DNA from: Spirochaetales bacterium
GTDB lineage: Bacteria; Spirochaetota; Spirochaetia; DSM-27196; PWMO01
Assembly (NCBI GenBank): GCA_007123465.1
Contig: SKLB01000330.1
Location: 1-5,323 of the forward strand
Direction: 5' to 3'
DNA length: 5,323 nucleotides
Below are positions 1-5,323 of the stretch, one piece after another. The notes under the pieces are model-generated. The model was not told the origin of the DNA. It did no database searches and was given only the letters and a program-made list of their open reading frames with translations. How positions within the stretch are numbered: the first letter of the stretch is position 1; each line of letters begins with the position of its first letter. The translations under genes were made by a program, and so were the position numbers.

Positions 1-137
1 ACCTCGGCTGGTTTGGTGAAGGCAAGATGGTCAAGCCGTTTGAAGATGCGGTCAGGAAGAGCGGTGTGGGATCGGTCAGCGATCCGGTGCAGACGCAGTT
101 CGGCTATCACATCATCAAGGTTACCGGTAAGCGTTAG
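1..137 (+). CDS. Parvulin-type peptidyl-prolyl cis-trans isomerase, C-terminal fragment
   Basis: The window opens inside a gene; the complete codons begin at base 3 and give 44 residues before the TAG at 135-137. The peptide starts LGWFGEGKMVKPFEDAV and ends QTQFGYHIIKVTGKR. This is the hallmark end of the PpiC/parvulin (rotamase) domain: the LGWF turn, the 'PFEDA' helix, a 'G...SDPV.T' segment and the closing 'FGYHII.V' strand. Family knowledge: these enzymes isomerise X-Pro bonds and often act as periplasmic or membrane-anchored folding factors (SurA, PrsA, PpiD) or as small cytoplasmic parvulins. The protein ends directly after the domain, so the rotamase domain is C-terminal here. The N-terminal part lies outside the window, so the location and subfamily cannot be judged. 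The gene converges on the antiporter gene with 28 bp between the stop codons and no obvious terminator hairpin with a T-run. Confidence 0.93.
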   Translation, partial: LGWFGEGKMVKPFEDAVRKSGVGSVSDPVQTQFGYHIIKVTGKR

Positions 138-165
138 CGCCGCTATGGCCGCGCCGCGCCACGGT

Positions 166-2301
166 TCAACCCGAGAGCGCCTGCACCACCTCATCGGGTT
201 GCGTGGCTTCAACGGCTGCGGCAATCATCCGGGGCCGCCGGCTGAGCGTGGCTATGGATGCCAGCAGTTGCAGATGGGGGCCACGGCTGTCGGTGGGCGA
301 AGCAATCAAAAATATCAGCTTTGACGGCTGCCCGTCGACAGCCTGAAAGTCAATTCCGCTGTGCGAAACACCGACCGCCACGGCGATTTTCCCGGCACCG
401 TCGGTCTTGGCGTGCGGGATAGCTATGCCGTGCTCCATGCCGGTGCTGACCGACCGCTCACGCTCGATCACATCAGCCAGTACCCTGTCCCGATCCTTGA
501 GCTTCCCCCCGGCAGCAAGCACATCGATTAGCTCGGTGATAACTCCGTACTTCTCGGATGAGCTGACCGGCACGATAACGCAGTCGGCATCGAGATATGA
601 ACTGAGCATGACCTCCCTCCTTCCCTCTCCGGACGCTACGCTGCGCCGCAACTCTTCGGGCACCGTAACTTCGGTCAAGCGGCTGATTCTATCGCGCAGA
701 TGGATCAGCACTTCGTAGACCAGCGTCTTGGCCAGACCGCTGTCCCTGGCCTCGCAGGCTACTTCCACTCGCGTGGGATAGTGCTTCAACGTAAGAAATA
801 CCTCGTCACGGCGCAGGCGGTAGACGATTTCCGACAACTCCATGCGGTGCACGTAGAATCCGTCCTGTTCGGCGGCGCGCAGAATACCGGCTATCAGCAG
901 TTGGGTCAGCTCTTCGTTGGGTAGATCGAGGTCGGTGACAACCCGCTCTGATCCGGCCCACGCACCGCGCGTACCGCCCCCACCGTGGCGGAAGGCCGCG
1001 GCAATCAGAGGTGACCCGATAGCCACCGAAACCACTACCATCACAGCCATGACTTTGAAAGAGGTTGGAGAGAGAATACCGCTGGCCAGGCCGACAGCAC
1101 CGATAATCAGCGCAATCTCACCGCGCGGCACCGTGCCAAGCCCGACGCGCAGCGCGCCCCAGCGGTTAAAGCCCATAGCCAACGCCGGAACGCCGCCGCC
1201 TATGACTTTGGCCAGTCCCGAGACCAGCGCAAAGCTGATTCCCGGCAGCAATACCGCCGGAGTTATCAGCACACGGATATCGATCAGCATCCCCATGACC
1301 ACGTAGAGAACCGGTACGAAGAACGCCGTTACCGGCGCGATCTTCTCATCAAGAATGTCGGCAATATCGGTCCGCGAGAACGCCAGTCCCAGGATGTAGG
1401 CCCCGATAATAGCCGCTACGCCAAACGTCTCAAATACAGCCGAAAGCACCAGCGCTAAGGCAACCGCCAACACGGCAAAGACATTGGCAGAAGAGAAGCT
1501 GCGGAACGTACGCGCCAGCCACGGCGCCGCTGCCAGTGCGATAGCAAATCCGCCCATCCAGACCACGAACGCCACCAGCGCAACCGGCGCGGCGTGAGCC
1601 CACGAAGCCTGCGCACCGGCCTGCGGATCCAGCGCCATAGCAGCCGCCAGCACCACGATTGCGACGCCGTCCTGCAGCAGCGAACTACCGATAATTGCCG
1701 CACCCTCGGGACTGGTGAGCCGGTGCTGTGAACCCATGATCCGCGCCTGGACCCCCAGCGAGGTCGAAACCGACAGTGCCGCAAAGAACAGCACCCGCTG
1801 ATCGGTTATCGGATAACCGAGGTAGATCACACCTACGGCAACTCCCACCAGTAACGCTGCCGCGCTGCTGCCGATCGCTACCGCCATACCGCGCCGCGTC
1901 ATTCGGCGAATCAGCCCCGGATCTGACTCCAGCCCCACCGCCAGAATGTGAATCACAGCACCCACCGCGGCAAAAGCGTAGAGCTGCAGCGAGACCGAGA
2001 ACGGCCCCTCGGCCAGCGGGAACAGACCGTCGGGGAATCCGGGTACCGCCAACGCACCGAGCGCGTATGGCCCAATCAGCAGACCGATCGAGACCTCTCC
2101 CAGAAGCGACGGCAGGCGCAGCCGTCTGGCTGCTACGGCGCCCAGACGCGCAAGCAGGATGATGACTCCCAGCTGCAGCAGCAGCCGCGTGATCTCATGA
2201 GTAACGGCGATGTCCTGCAATCCTTCAAAGGCGTGCAGCGGCGACGCAGCCAGCAGCAGCGCAATTGCTGCCCACCGTCTGCGCCTGGTTGCAAATTTCA
2301 T
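166..2301 (-). CDS. CPA2/Kef-like cation:proton antiporter fused to a C-terminal PTS EIIA (PtsN-like) domain
   Basis: This is a 711-residue inner-membrane protein. Residues 1-24 (RRRR, a hydrophobic stretch, then PLHA) look like a cleavable signal peptide. Residues about 35-437 form 12-13 hydrophobic segments of a Na+/H+ exchanger domain. The LLQDG motif (Asp211) corresponds to the Gln-Asp ion-site motif of KefB/KefC, the segment around 317-341 (EKIAPVTAFFVPV..VMGMLID) is typical of CPA2, and VPRGE (391-395) is also present. Residues about 455-560 are a soluble alpha/beta linker I do not recognise; no TrkA-N nucleotide-binding fold is evident. Residues 565-711 are a full-length PTS EIIA type-2 domain with GIAIPHAK; His630 matches the phosphorylated histidine of PtsN. 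Inferred role: exchange of K+ or Na+ for H+, controlled by phosphotransfer. The ATG at 2299-2301 is chosen because the signal peptide begins there, although no clear Shine-Dalgarno sequence precedes it. The ion specificity is unknown. Confidence 0.93.
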   Translation of the reverse strand: MKFATRRRRWAAIALLLAASPLHAFEGLQDIAVTHEITRLLLQLGVIILLARLGAVAARRLRLPSLLGEVSIGLLIGPYALGALAVPGFPDGLFPLAEGPFSVSLQLYAFAAVGAVIHILAVGLESDPGLIRRMTRRGMAVAIGSSAAALLVGVAVGVIYLGYPITDQRVLFFAALSVSTSLGVQARIMGSQHRLTSPEGAAIIGSSLLQDGVAIVVLAAAMALDPQAGAQASWAHAAPVALVAFVVWMGGFAIALAAAPWLARTFRSFSSANVFAVLAVALALVLSAVFETFGVAAIIGAYILGLAFSRTDIADILDEKIAPVTAFFVPVLYVVMGMLIDIRVLITPAVLLPGISFALVSGLAKVIGGGVPALAMGFNRWGALRVGLGTVPRGEIALIIGAVGLASGILSPTSFKVMAVMVVVSVAIGSPLIAAAFRHGGGGTRGAWAGSERVVTDLDLPNEELTQLLIAGILRAAEQDGFYVHRMELSEIVYRLRRDEVFLTLKHYPTRVEVACEARDSGLAKTLVYEVLIHLRDRISRLTEVTVPEELRRSVASGEGRREVMLSSYLDADCVIVPVSSSEKYGVITELIDVLAAGGKLKDRDRVLADVIERERSVSTGMEHGIAIPHAKTDGAGKIAVAVGVSHSGIDFQAVDGQPSKLIFLIASPTDSRGPHLQLLASIATLSRRPRMIAAAVEATQPDEVVQALSG

Positions 2302-2309
2302 GCTGACAC

Positions 2310-2338
2310 TCTATAGACCGCTGTAGGCCGGCTGTCAA
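2310..2338 (-). promoter_or_regulatory. Sigma70-type promoter of the antiporter-EIIA gene
   Basis: Read on the minus strand there is a perfect -35 box TTGACA (2333-2338), a 17-bp spacer, and a -10 box TATAGA (2310-2315; 4 of 6 consensus bases, including TATA). The expected transcription start is near 2303, two bases or so before the ATG at 2299-2301, so the mRNA would be leaderless or nearly so. The promoter lies in the 80-bp gap after the barrel gene, so the antiporter can be transcribed independently of it. Box match and spacing are seen directly; activity is inferred. Confidence 0.68.
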
Positions 2339-2341
2339 CCG

Positions 2342-2349
2342 GGATATCC
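2342..2349. promoter_or_regulatory. 8-bp palindrome next to the antiporter -35 box
   Basis: GGATATCC is a perfect 8-bp palindrome, four bases upstream of the -35 hexamer of the antiporter promoter. It could be half or all of a regulator site, but a palindrome this short can occur by chance in GC-rich DNA and I recognise no known operator. Confidence 0.2.
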
Positions 2350-2362
2350 GCTGCCGTCCATC

Positions 2363-2372
2363 CCAGCGCTGG
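2363..2372. repeat. 10-bp perfect palindrome between the barrel stop and the antiporter promoter
   Basis: CCAGCGCTGG is a perfect palindrome placed 9 bp beyond the barrel gene's stop codon and about 25 bp upstream of the antiporter -35 box. As RNA it could form only a very short stem, and no T-run follows on the minus strand, so it is not a standard intrinsic terminator. It may be a protein-binding site or chance. Confidence 0.3.
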
Positions 2373-2381
2373 TTACGCGGC

Positions 2382-3227
2382 TCAGAACATCGCCACTACA
2401 CCGAAAATGTTGTACATTGTGCTGCCGGCGCTGGTCTGCATGTAGCTGAAGCGATAGGAGAGGCCCAGCTGCCGCGTGAAGAAGACGTTGGTCATCAGCG
2501 AGGCGCGCGGGTACCAGCTGTGCGGGTCGAAGGCCGCCGAGTACTTGGCTTCCAGCTGCAGGAAGCGCAATAGCGTGCTGCGCAGGTTGATCCCCGCCAG
2601 CGCGTAGAGGTCAGTTTCATCGAGGTCGGTTTTGACCGTCTGTCCAGGAGGCGGAAACGGTACGACAAACGACAGATCTCCGCGCACAACGTCGAGCTCG
2701 ACTCCGGCCCAGGGAAAGATCACCAGCTCGGCCCGGTCACCTGCCAGCAGGAACTGCTTGCCGGCGCGCAGAAACGGAGCAACCACGCTGCTCTGCAGCT
2801 CGAAATCCTGCAGCGGTTCGACGTTGTCGCCGGCGTCGATGTTGATGGTGATCAGCTCCAGGCCGCCGCCTGCCACCAGGTTCTGGACGGGACCGGCATT
2901 GAAATAGAAATCGAGGTTGGAATGCAGGCCCCAGAGGGAAGCGTAGTTGACGTCGGGCGCGTGGTAGAGAAACACGTTGGCCTGGAAGCTACCGGGGCGG
3001 ACCCACTGCGCGTAGAGACCGAGCATCAGATCGGTGTCCTTCAGTTCGATATCATCGGGATCGTATTCACGCTGGTAGACGCTGGTAACCCAGCCGGCGT
3101 AGGGCGCAACAATGCGGATATCACCCGGCTGGGCCGGCAGGCTGGAGACGCCCGAGAACAGCAAGAGTCCGGCAGCGAGCAACACAATGCGACAGAATGC
3201 CAAGCGAATCTCTGTATATGACTTCAC
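2382..3227 (-). CDS. Putative outer-membrane beta-barrel protein of unknown function
   Basis: This is a 281-residue protein. Residues 1-32 form a signal peptide: a positively charged start, the hydrophobic run IVLLAAGLLLFSGV, and a likely cut after SSLPA. The mature part of about 249 residues has no long hydrophobic helix. It consists of alternating polar/hydrophobic strands rich in Tyr, Phe, Trp and Leu (for example GLYAQWV, NLDFYFNAG, QLGLSYRFSYMQT). It ends NIFGVVAMF, with a terminal Phe as in the C-terminal beta-signal read by the BAM machinery. This points to a barrel of roughly 8-12 strands in the outer membrane. I do not recognise a named family, and no ligand or enzyme motif is visible. 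The start given is GTG (3225-3227); the GAGGGG just before it is too close to be a normal ribosome binding site, so the start is less certain than the gene. An in-frame TTG at codon 9 would still leave a signal peptide. Confidence 0.85.
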   Translation of the reverse strand: MKSYTEIRLAFCRIVLLAAGLLLFSGVSSLPAQPGDIRIVAPYAGWVTSVYQREYDPDDIELKDTDLMLGLYAQWVRPGSFQANVFLYHAPDVNYASLWGLHSNLDFYFNAGPVQNLVAGGGLELITINIDAGDNVEPLQDFELQSSVVAPFLRAGKQFLLAGDRAELVIFPWAGVELDVVRGDLSFVVPFPPPGQTVKTDLDETDLYALAGINLRSTLLRFLQLEAKYSAAFDPHSWYPRASLMTNVFFTRQLGLSYRFSYMQTSAGSTMYNIFGVVAMF

Positions 3228-3233
3228 CCCTCA

Positions 3234-3262
3234 ACTATAGAATAGCTGCTGTCCGATGTCCA
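3234..3262 (-). promoter_or_regulatory. Sigma70-type promoter of the beta-barrel gene
   Basis: On the minus strand there is a -35 box TGGACA (3257-3262; 5 of 6), a 17-bp spacer and a -10 box TATAGT (3234-3239; 5 of 6). The expected start of transcription is about 3227-3228, which coincides with the GTG start codon at 3225-3227. The promoter sits in the 66-bp gap behind the MATE gene, so the barrel gene probably has its own transcript. The -35 box overlaps a GGACA-TC-GGACA direct repeat (minus strand, 3250-3261). Confidence 0.68.
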
Positions 3263-3280
3263 CCGCAGCGCGCAGAATAG
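3239..3280. repeat. Pair of 7-bp direct repeats flanking the barrel promoter
   Basis: AGAATAG (plus-strand reading) occurs at 3239-3245, touching the -10 box, and at 3274-3280, upstream of the -35 box. The two copies are 35 bp apart start to start. They could be paired binding sites for a regulator of the barrel gene, or coincidence. Confidence 0.25.
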
Positions 3281-3293
3281 GCAAATCCAGCCG

Positions 3294-4694
3294 CTATCCG
3301 GTGGCGGGATCCGATGCAACCGGCGCTGCGGCTGCCGCAACCGGCGCTGCCGGAGTGACCCCTGCGGCCAGTGTCACGGTTGCACGCTGAACCCAGAGGT
3401 AGGCCGTTATCCCGGCAATGATATTTCCCACGGCCAGGCCGCCAAACAGCCCTGGAAGCCCTGCCAGCGCCCGGCCGAGCACGGCCAGCGGAATGTAGAG
3501 CCCCACCAGTCGCAGGTAGGCTACCGCTGCAGCTGAAAACGGGCGCTGCAAACCGTTGAATGCCGCTGCACTCACGGTAACCACGCCCATCAGGCCGAAG
3601 CTCGGGGCGAGCGTCCAGAGATAGCGCGTGGTAGTGGCAATTACCGCCTGGGTGTCATTGAACAGCCCTGCTATCGGGCGCCCGGCAGAGAAAAACACCA
3701 GCGCGACCATGGCACCCCATGCCAGCGACATGCCTGCCGCCACCCGGTGCCCGGTGCGTACCCTCGCCAGCGTACCGGCGCCGAGATTCTGTCCAACGAA
3801 GGGAGTGAACACCATCGAGAGCGCAAAGGTGAATACCAGCGAGAAGACCTCCAGCCGCGTTGCCACGCCAAAACCGGCAACCGCTGCCGGCCCAAAGCGC
3901 GAAACCAGGCGCGTCACTACCGCCATGGAAATCGGCAACGCCAGGTTGGTCAATACCGCCGGCACGCCAACAAAAAGTATCCGCCGTGCGCTGACCCAGA
4001 AGAGCTCCAGCTGTGCTCGAGCGGGAAAGAGTTTCTCACGGCCAACCACCGCCAGCAGCACGATCACCAGCGTACTGCTGCGCGCAATCACCGTGGCGAT
4101 CGCTGCTCCCTGAATACCCAGCGCCGGGAACGGCCCCAGGCCGAAGATCAGAAGCGGATCAATGATCATGTTCAACGTGACCGCAAACACAATCGCGGCG
4201 CTGGGAGTCTTACTGTCACCGGTTGCCTGCAGAATGTTCTGTCCGATCATCGGCAATATCACGAAGGGCATACCGAGGTACCAGACCACCATATAACTGC
4301 GTATCAGTCCCATGAGCTCCGGCTGAGCACCGAGCATGCGGAAGAAGGGATCGATTGTTACCAATCCTACACCGGCGATCGCTATCACCACCAGGAAAGC
4401 CAGAATGTAGGCGTGCAGGGTGAGGCGCTCGGCGGAGGCGCGCTCCCCGGCGCCCAGGGCACGCGATACATTGGCCGAAGCTCCCACCCCCAACCCCGAG
4501 GCGATACTGCCGGCCACAATCACTATCGGGAAGGTGTAACTCATGGCAGCCAGCTCGAGCGCCCCCAAGCGGCCAACGAAAAAGGTATCCACCACGTTGA
4601 ACATGACGATGCCCAGCGCGCCGGCAAGCATCGGCACCACCAGCTTCACCAGCGTGGGCCCTACCGGATCGGCAGTCAGGTTGGGACGTTTCAA
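3294..4694 (-). CDS. MATE-family multidrug/cation-coupled efflux transporter
   Basis: This is a 466-residue polytopic inner-membrane protein with about 12 hydrophobic helices in two halves. MATE hallmarks are visible: the N-terminal LTADPVGPTLVKLVVPMLAG, the TM1 acidic motif NVVDTFFVGRLG (Asp36), GQNILQATGDSKTP followed by LNMIIDPLLIFG in the first half, and TRLEVF with FTPFVGQNLGAG in the second. Family knowledge: MATE proteins export cationic drugs or metabolites in exchange for Na+ or H+. The open frame extends to a TTG at 4766, but I choose the TTG at 4692-4694. It has GGAG six bases upstream, the protein then begins where family members usually begin, and the only candidate -10 box (TATACT, 4744-4749) lies inside the extension. 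The last 20 or so residues are an Ala/Pro-rich tail that is unlikely to be part of the fold. The substrate cannot be told from sequence. Confidence 0.93.
   Translation of the reverse strand: MKRPNLTADPVGPTLVKLVVPMLAGALGIVMFNVVDTFFVGRLGALELAAMSYTFPIVIVAGSIASGLGVGASANVSRALGAGERASAERLTLHAYILAFLVVIAIAGVGLVTIDPFFRMLGAQPELMGLIRSYMVVWYLGMPFVILPMIGQNILQATGDSKTPSAAIVFAVTLNMIIDPLLIFGLGPFPALGIQGAAIATVIARSSTLVIVLLAVVGREKLFPARAQLELFWVSARRILFVGVPAVLTNLALPISMAVVTRLVSRFGPAAVAGFGVATRLEVFSLVFTFALSMVFTPFVGQNLGAGTLARVRTGHRVAAGMSLAWGAMVALVFFSAGRPIAGLFNDTQAVIATTTRYLWTLAPSFGLMGVVTVSAAAFNGLQRPFSAAAVAYLRLVGLYIPLAVLGRALAGLPGLFGGLAVGNIIAGITAYLWVQRATVTLAAGVTPAAPVAAAAAPVASDPATG
3316..3357 (-). repeat. Two 21-bp in-frame tandem units in the MATE C-terminal tail
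   Basis: The 14-bp word GCAACCGGCGCTGC occurs at 3316-3329 and again at 3337-3350, exactly 21 bp (seven codons) apart. The pair encodes two AAPVA-containing units in the Ala/Pro-rich tail. This looks like a small replication-slippage duplication that keeps frame. Confidence 0.6.
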
Positions 4695-4700
4695 ACCGTA

Positions 4701-4704
4701 CTCC
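4701..4704 (-). promoter_or_regulatory. Ribosome binding site that decides the MATE start
   Basis: GGAG on the minus strand sits 6 bases before the TTG at 4692-4694. No comparable site precedes the more distal TTG at 4766, so this site supports the shorter protein. Confidence 0.6.
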
Positions 4705-4743
4705 GCGGGCAGGCAAACAGGCGTAGATGCATCGCTTGAAGAT

Positions 4744-4766
4744 AGTATATTGCTGCGCGAAAGCAA
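4744..4766. promoter_or_regulatory. AT-rich divergent promoter zone with inverted repeat between MATE and VOC genes
   Basis: The 101-bp gap between the divergent start codons has one AT-rich island. It reads as a possible -10 TATACT on the minus strand (4744-4749) and TATATT on the plus strand (4746-4751), overlapping each other. Neither has a good -35 box at 16-18 bp, so an activator or another sigma factor may be needed. Directly beside it lies the inverted repeat TTGCT-N7-AGCAA (4750-4766), placed where a regulator could act on both genes. Confidence 0.4.
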
Positions 4767-4786
4767 AGTGTGGCAGTCTGATCAAC

Positions 4787-4791
4787 GGAGG
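4787..4791 (+). promoter_or_regulatory. Ribosome binding site of the VOC gene
   Basis: GGAGG lies 4 bases before the ATG at 4796. It supports this start over the in-frame ATG at 4727, which has no such site and lies 5' of the AT-rich promoter zone. Confidence 0.7.
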
Positions 4792-4795
4792 ACCG

Positions 4796-5158
4796 ATGGC
4801 CGGGATCGTATTTCTGCGCACCGCAGATCATGACCAAATCGTTGAGTTCTACCGCCGCGAAGTGGGTATGCAGCCCTGGCTCGAACAGCCGCAGATCACC
4901 ATTCTGCGCCACGAGAACCTGCTGGTCGGCTTCCAGCAGCAGCTTGAGGCGGACACCGACGCGCTGCTGACCTTCTTCTATCCCACCCGTGAACAGGTTG
5001 ACCTCATGTACCGGCGGCTGCAGGGCTGCGCCAGCAGCGAGCCCCGGCACAACCAGCGCTACCGCATCTACAACTTCTTTGCGCGTGATCCGGACAGCCG
5101 GCGGATCGAGTTCCAGTGCTTCCTGCACCAATTGCCCGCATGGCAGTTCAGCGGCTGA
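4796..5158 (+). CDS. VOC (glyoxalase/bleomycin-resistance/dioxygenase fold) family protein
   Basis: This is a 120-residue soluble cytoplasmic protein, the usual size for a single-unit VOC protein made of two beta-alpha-beta-beta-beta modules. Module one runs from IVFLRTADHDQIVEFYRREVGM (strand, helix, 'FY...G' turn) to about residue 47. Module two starts near LLTFFYPTREQVDLMYRRL and ends with FFARDPDSRRIEFQCF (95-109), the typical 'F.DPDG..IE' closing strand. Family knowledge: VOC proteins include glyoxalase I, extradiol dioxygenases, fosfomycin-modifying enzymes and metal-free binding proteins. Here the positions that usually carry the two metal-binding histidines appear to be aliphatic, while the closing-strand Glu105 is kept. 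A classical metal site therefore looks incomplete, and a specific activity should not be assigned. The gene is divergent from MATE, which allows but does not prove a shared role in handling a toxic small molecule. Confidence 0.85.
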   Translation: MAGIVFLRTADHDQIVEFYRREVGMQPWLEQPQITILRHENLLVGFQQQLEADTDALLTFFYPTREQVDLMYRRLQGCASSEPRHNQRYRIYNFFARDPDSRRIEFQCFLHQLPAWQFSG

Positions 5159-5323
5159 ATCTGTACACGGGAATCGGTGCGTGATAGCGTTTTGAAGCGT
5201 TATTGACTGGTGCCAAAATTGTTTTTTTTCCGAGGGCATTTTGAAGCAGCAGAACCGCGGAGGCTGTGTATTGGTGCAGAGGTCCGCCTGTGTGCACCAC
5301 CACAACCATCACCGCCCCCGAGT
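5159..5323. other. Mostly non-coding right end, with direct repeats, T8 tract and hairpin
   Basis: After the VOC stop I see no intact gene. Visible items are a hexamer direct repeat AGCGTT at 5186-5191 and 5196-5201 (10-bp period, one helical turn) followed by TTGACT at 5203-5208, a T8 run at 5222-5229 without a convincing stem before it, and an imperfect hairpin with GGTGCA/TGCACC arms at 5273-5278 and 5293-5298. A GGAGG at about 5259-5263 stands 7 bases before a TTG at 5271, so a further plus-strand gene might start here and leave the window. Confidence 0.4.

Noticed and set aside
138..165. Bidirectional terminator between the isomerase and antiporter genes
   Set aside because: The 28-bp gap is GC-rich with GCC/GCG repeats but has no clear stem-loop followed by T-runs in either direction.
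1776..2316. Two overlapping plus-strand open frames opposite the antiporter N-terminal half
   Set aside because: Low-complexity Arg/Gln/Ser/Pro products, no ribosome binding site evidence, fully antisense to a well-supported coding region.
3747..4739. Long open frame (330 codons) on the plus strand, antisense to the MATE gene
   Set aside because: It lies wholly opposite a clear MATE gene; the translation is rich in Gln, His, Arg and Glu with no domain. This is the usual GC-rich shadow frame.
4727..4795. Upstream ATG extension of the VOC protein
   Set aside because: It adds a Cys/Lys-rich 23-residue stretch without similarity to VOC proteins and no ribosome binding site; the ATG at 4796 has GGAGG.
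5209..5229. T8 run after the VOC gene as an intrinsic terminator
   Set aside because: No stable GC-rich stem stands directly before the T-run; the bases before it (GGTGCCAAAATTG) do not pair well.
4691..5305. 204-codon minus-strand frame covering the VOC gene
   Set aside because: It is antisense to the VOC gene, which has a strong ribosome binding site and family motifs, and it overlaps the MATE start region; the product shows no recognisable domain.

Overview
The window looks like chromosomal DNA from a GC-rich Gram-negative (diderm) bacterium. The diderm call rests on a signal-peptide-bearing beta-barrel protein that ends in a terminal phenylalanine. The gene types would fit a free-living spirochaete or a similar organism, but nothing here fixes the taxon. 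I see no insertion sequence, phage gene, tRNA, rRNA or CRISPR array.

Layout from left to right: (1) 1-137, plus strand, the last 44 codons of a parvulin-type peptidyl-prolyl isomerase gene. (2) 166-2301, minus strand, a 711-residue CPA2/Kef-like cation:proton antiporter with a complete PTS EIIA (PtsN-like) domain at its C-terminus, converging on the isomerase gene with a 28-bp gap. (3) 2382-3227, minus strand, an unassigned outer-membrane beta-barrel protein. (4) 3294-4694, minus strand, a MATE-family efflux transporter, for which I prefer a TTG start with a good ribosome binding site over the longer open frame. (5) 4796-5158, plus strand, a small VOC (glyoxalase/bleomycin-resistance) fold protein transcribed divergently from the MATE gene. 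(6) 5159-5323, a mostly non-coding end that may hold the start of another plus-strand gene.

The three minus-strand genes are co-oriented, but the antiporter and barrel genes each have a convincing sigma70-type promoter in the short gap before them, so they need not form one operon. In both cases the promoter is so close that the predicted transcript would begin at, or within a few bases of, the start codon. This suggests leaderless mRNAs, or else start codons placed further downstream.

The most interesting gene is the antiporter. Its EIIA domain keeps the phospho-accepting histidine (His630), so phosphotransfer from a PTS (possibly the nitrogen-PTS) could control ion exchange within one polypeptide. 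In enterobacteria the separate protein PtsN regulates K+ transport by binding partner proteins. The window otherwise reads as ordinary core or envelope and transport genes. I do not see evidence for a new multi-gene system.
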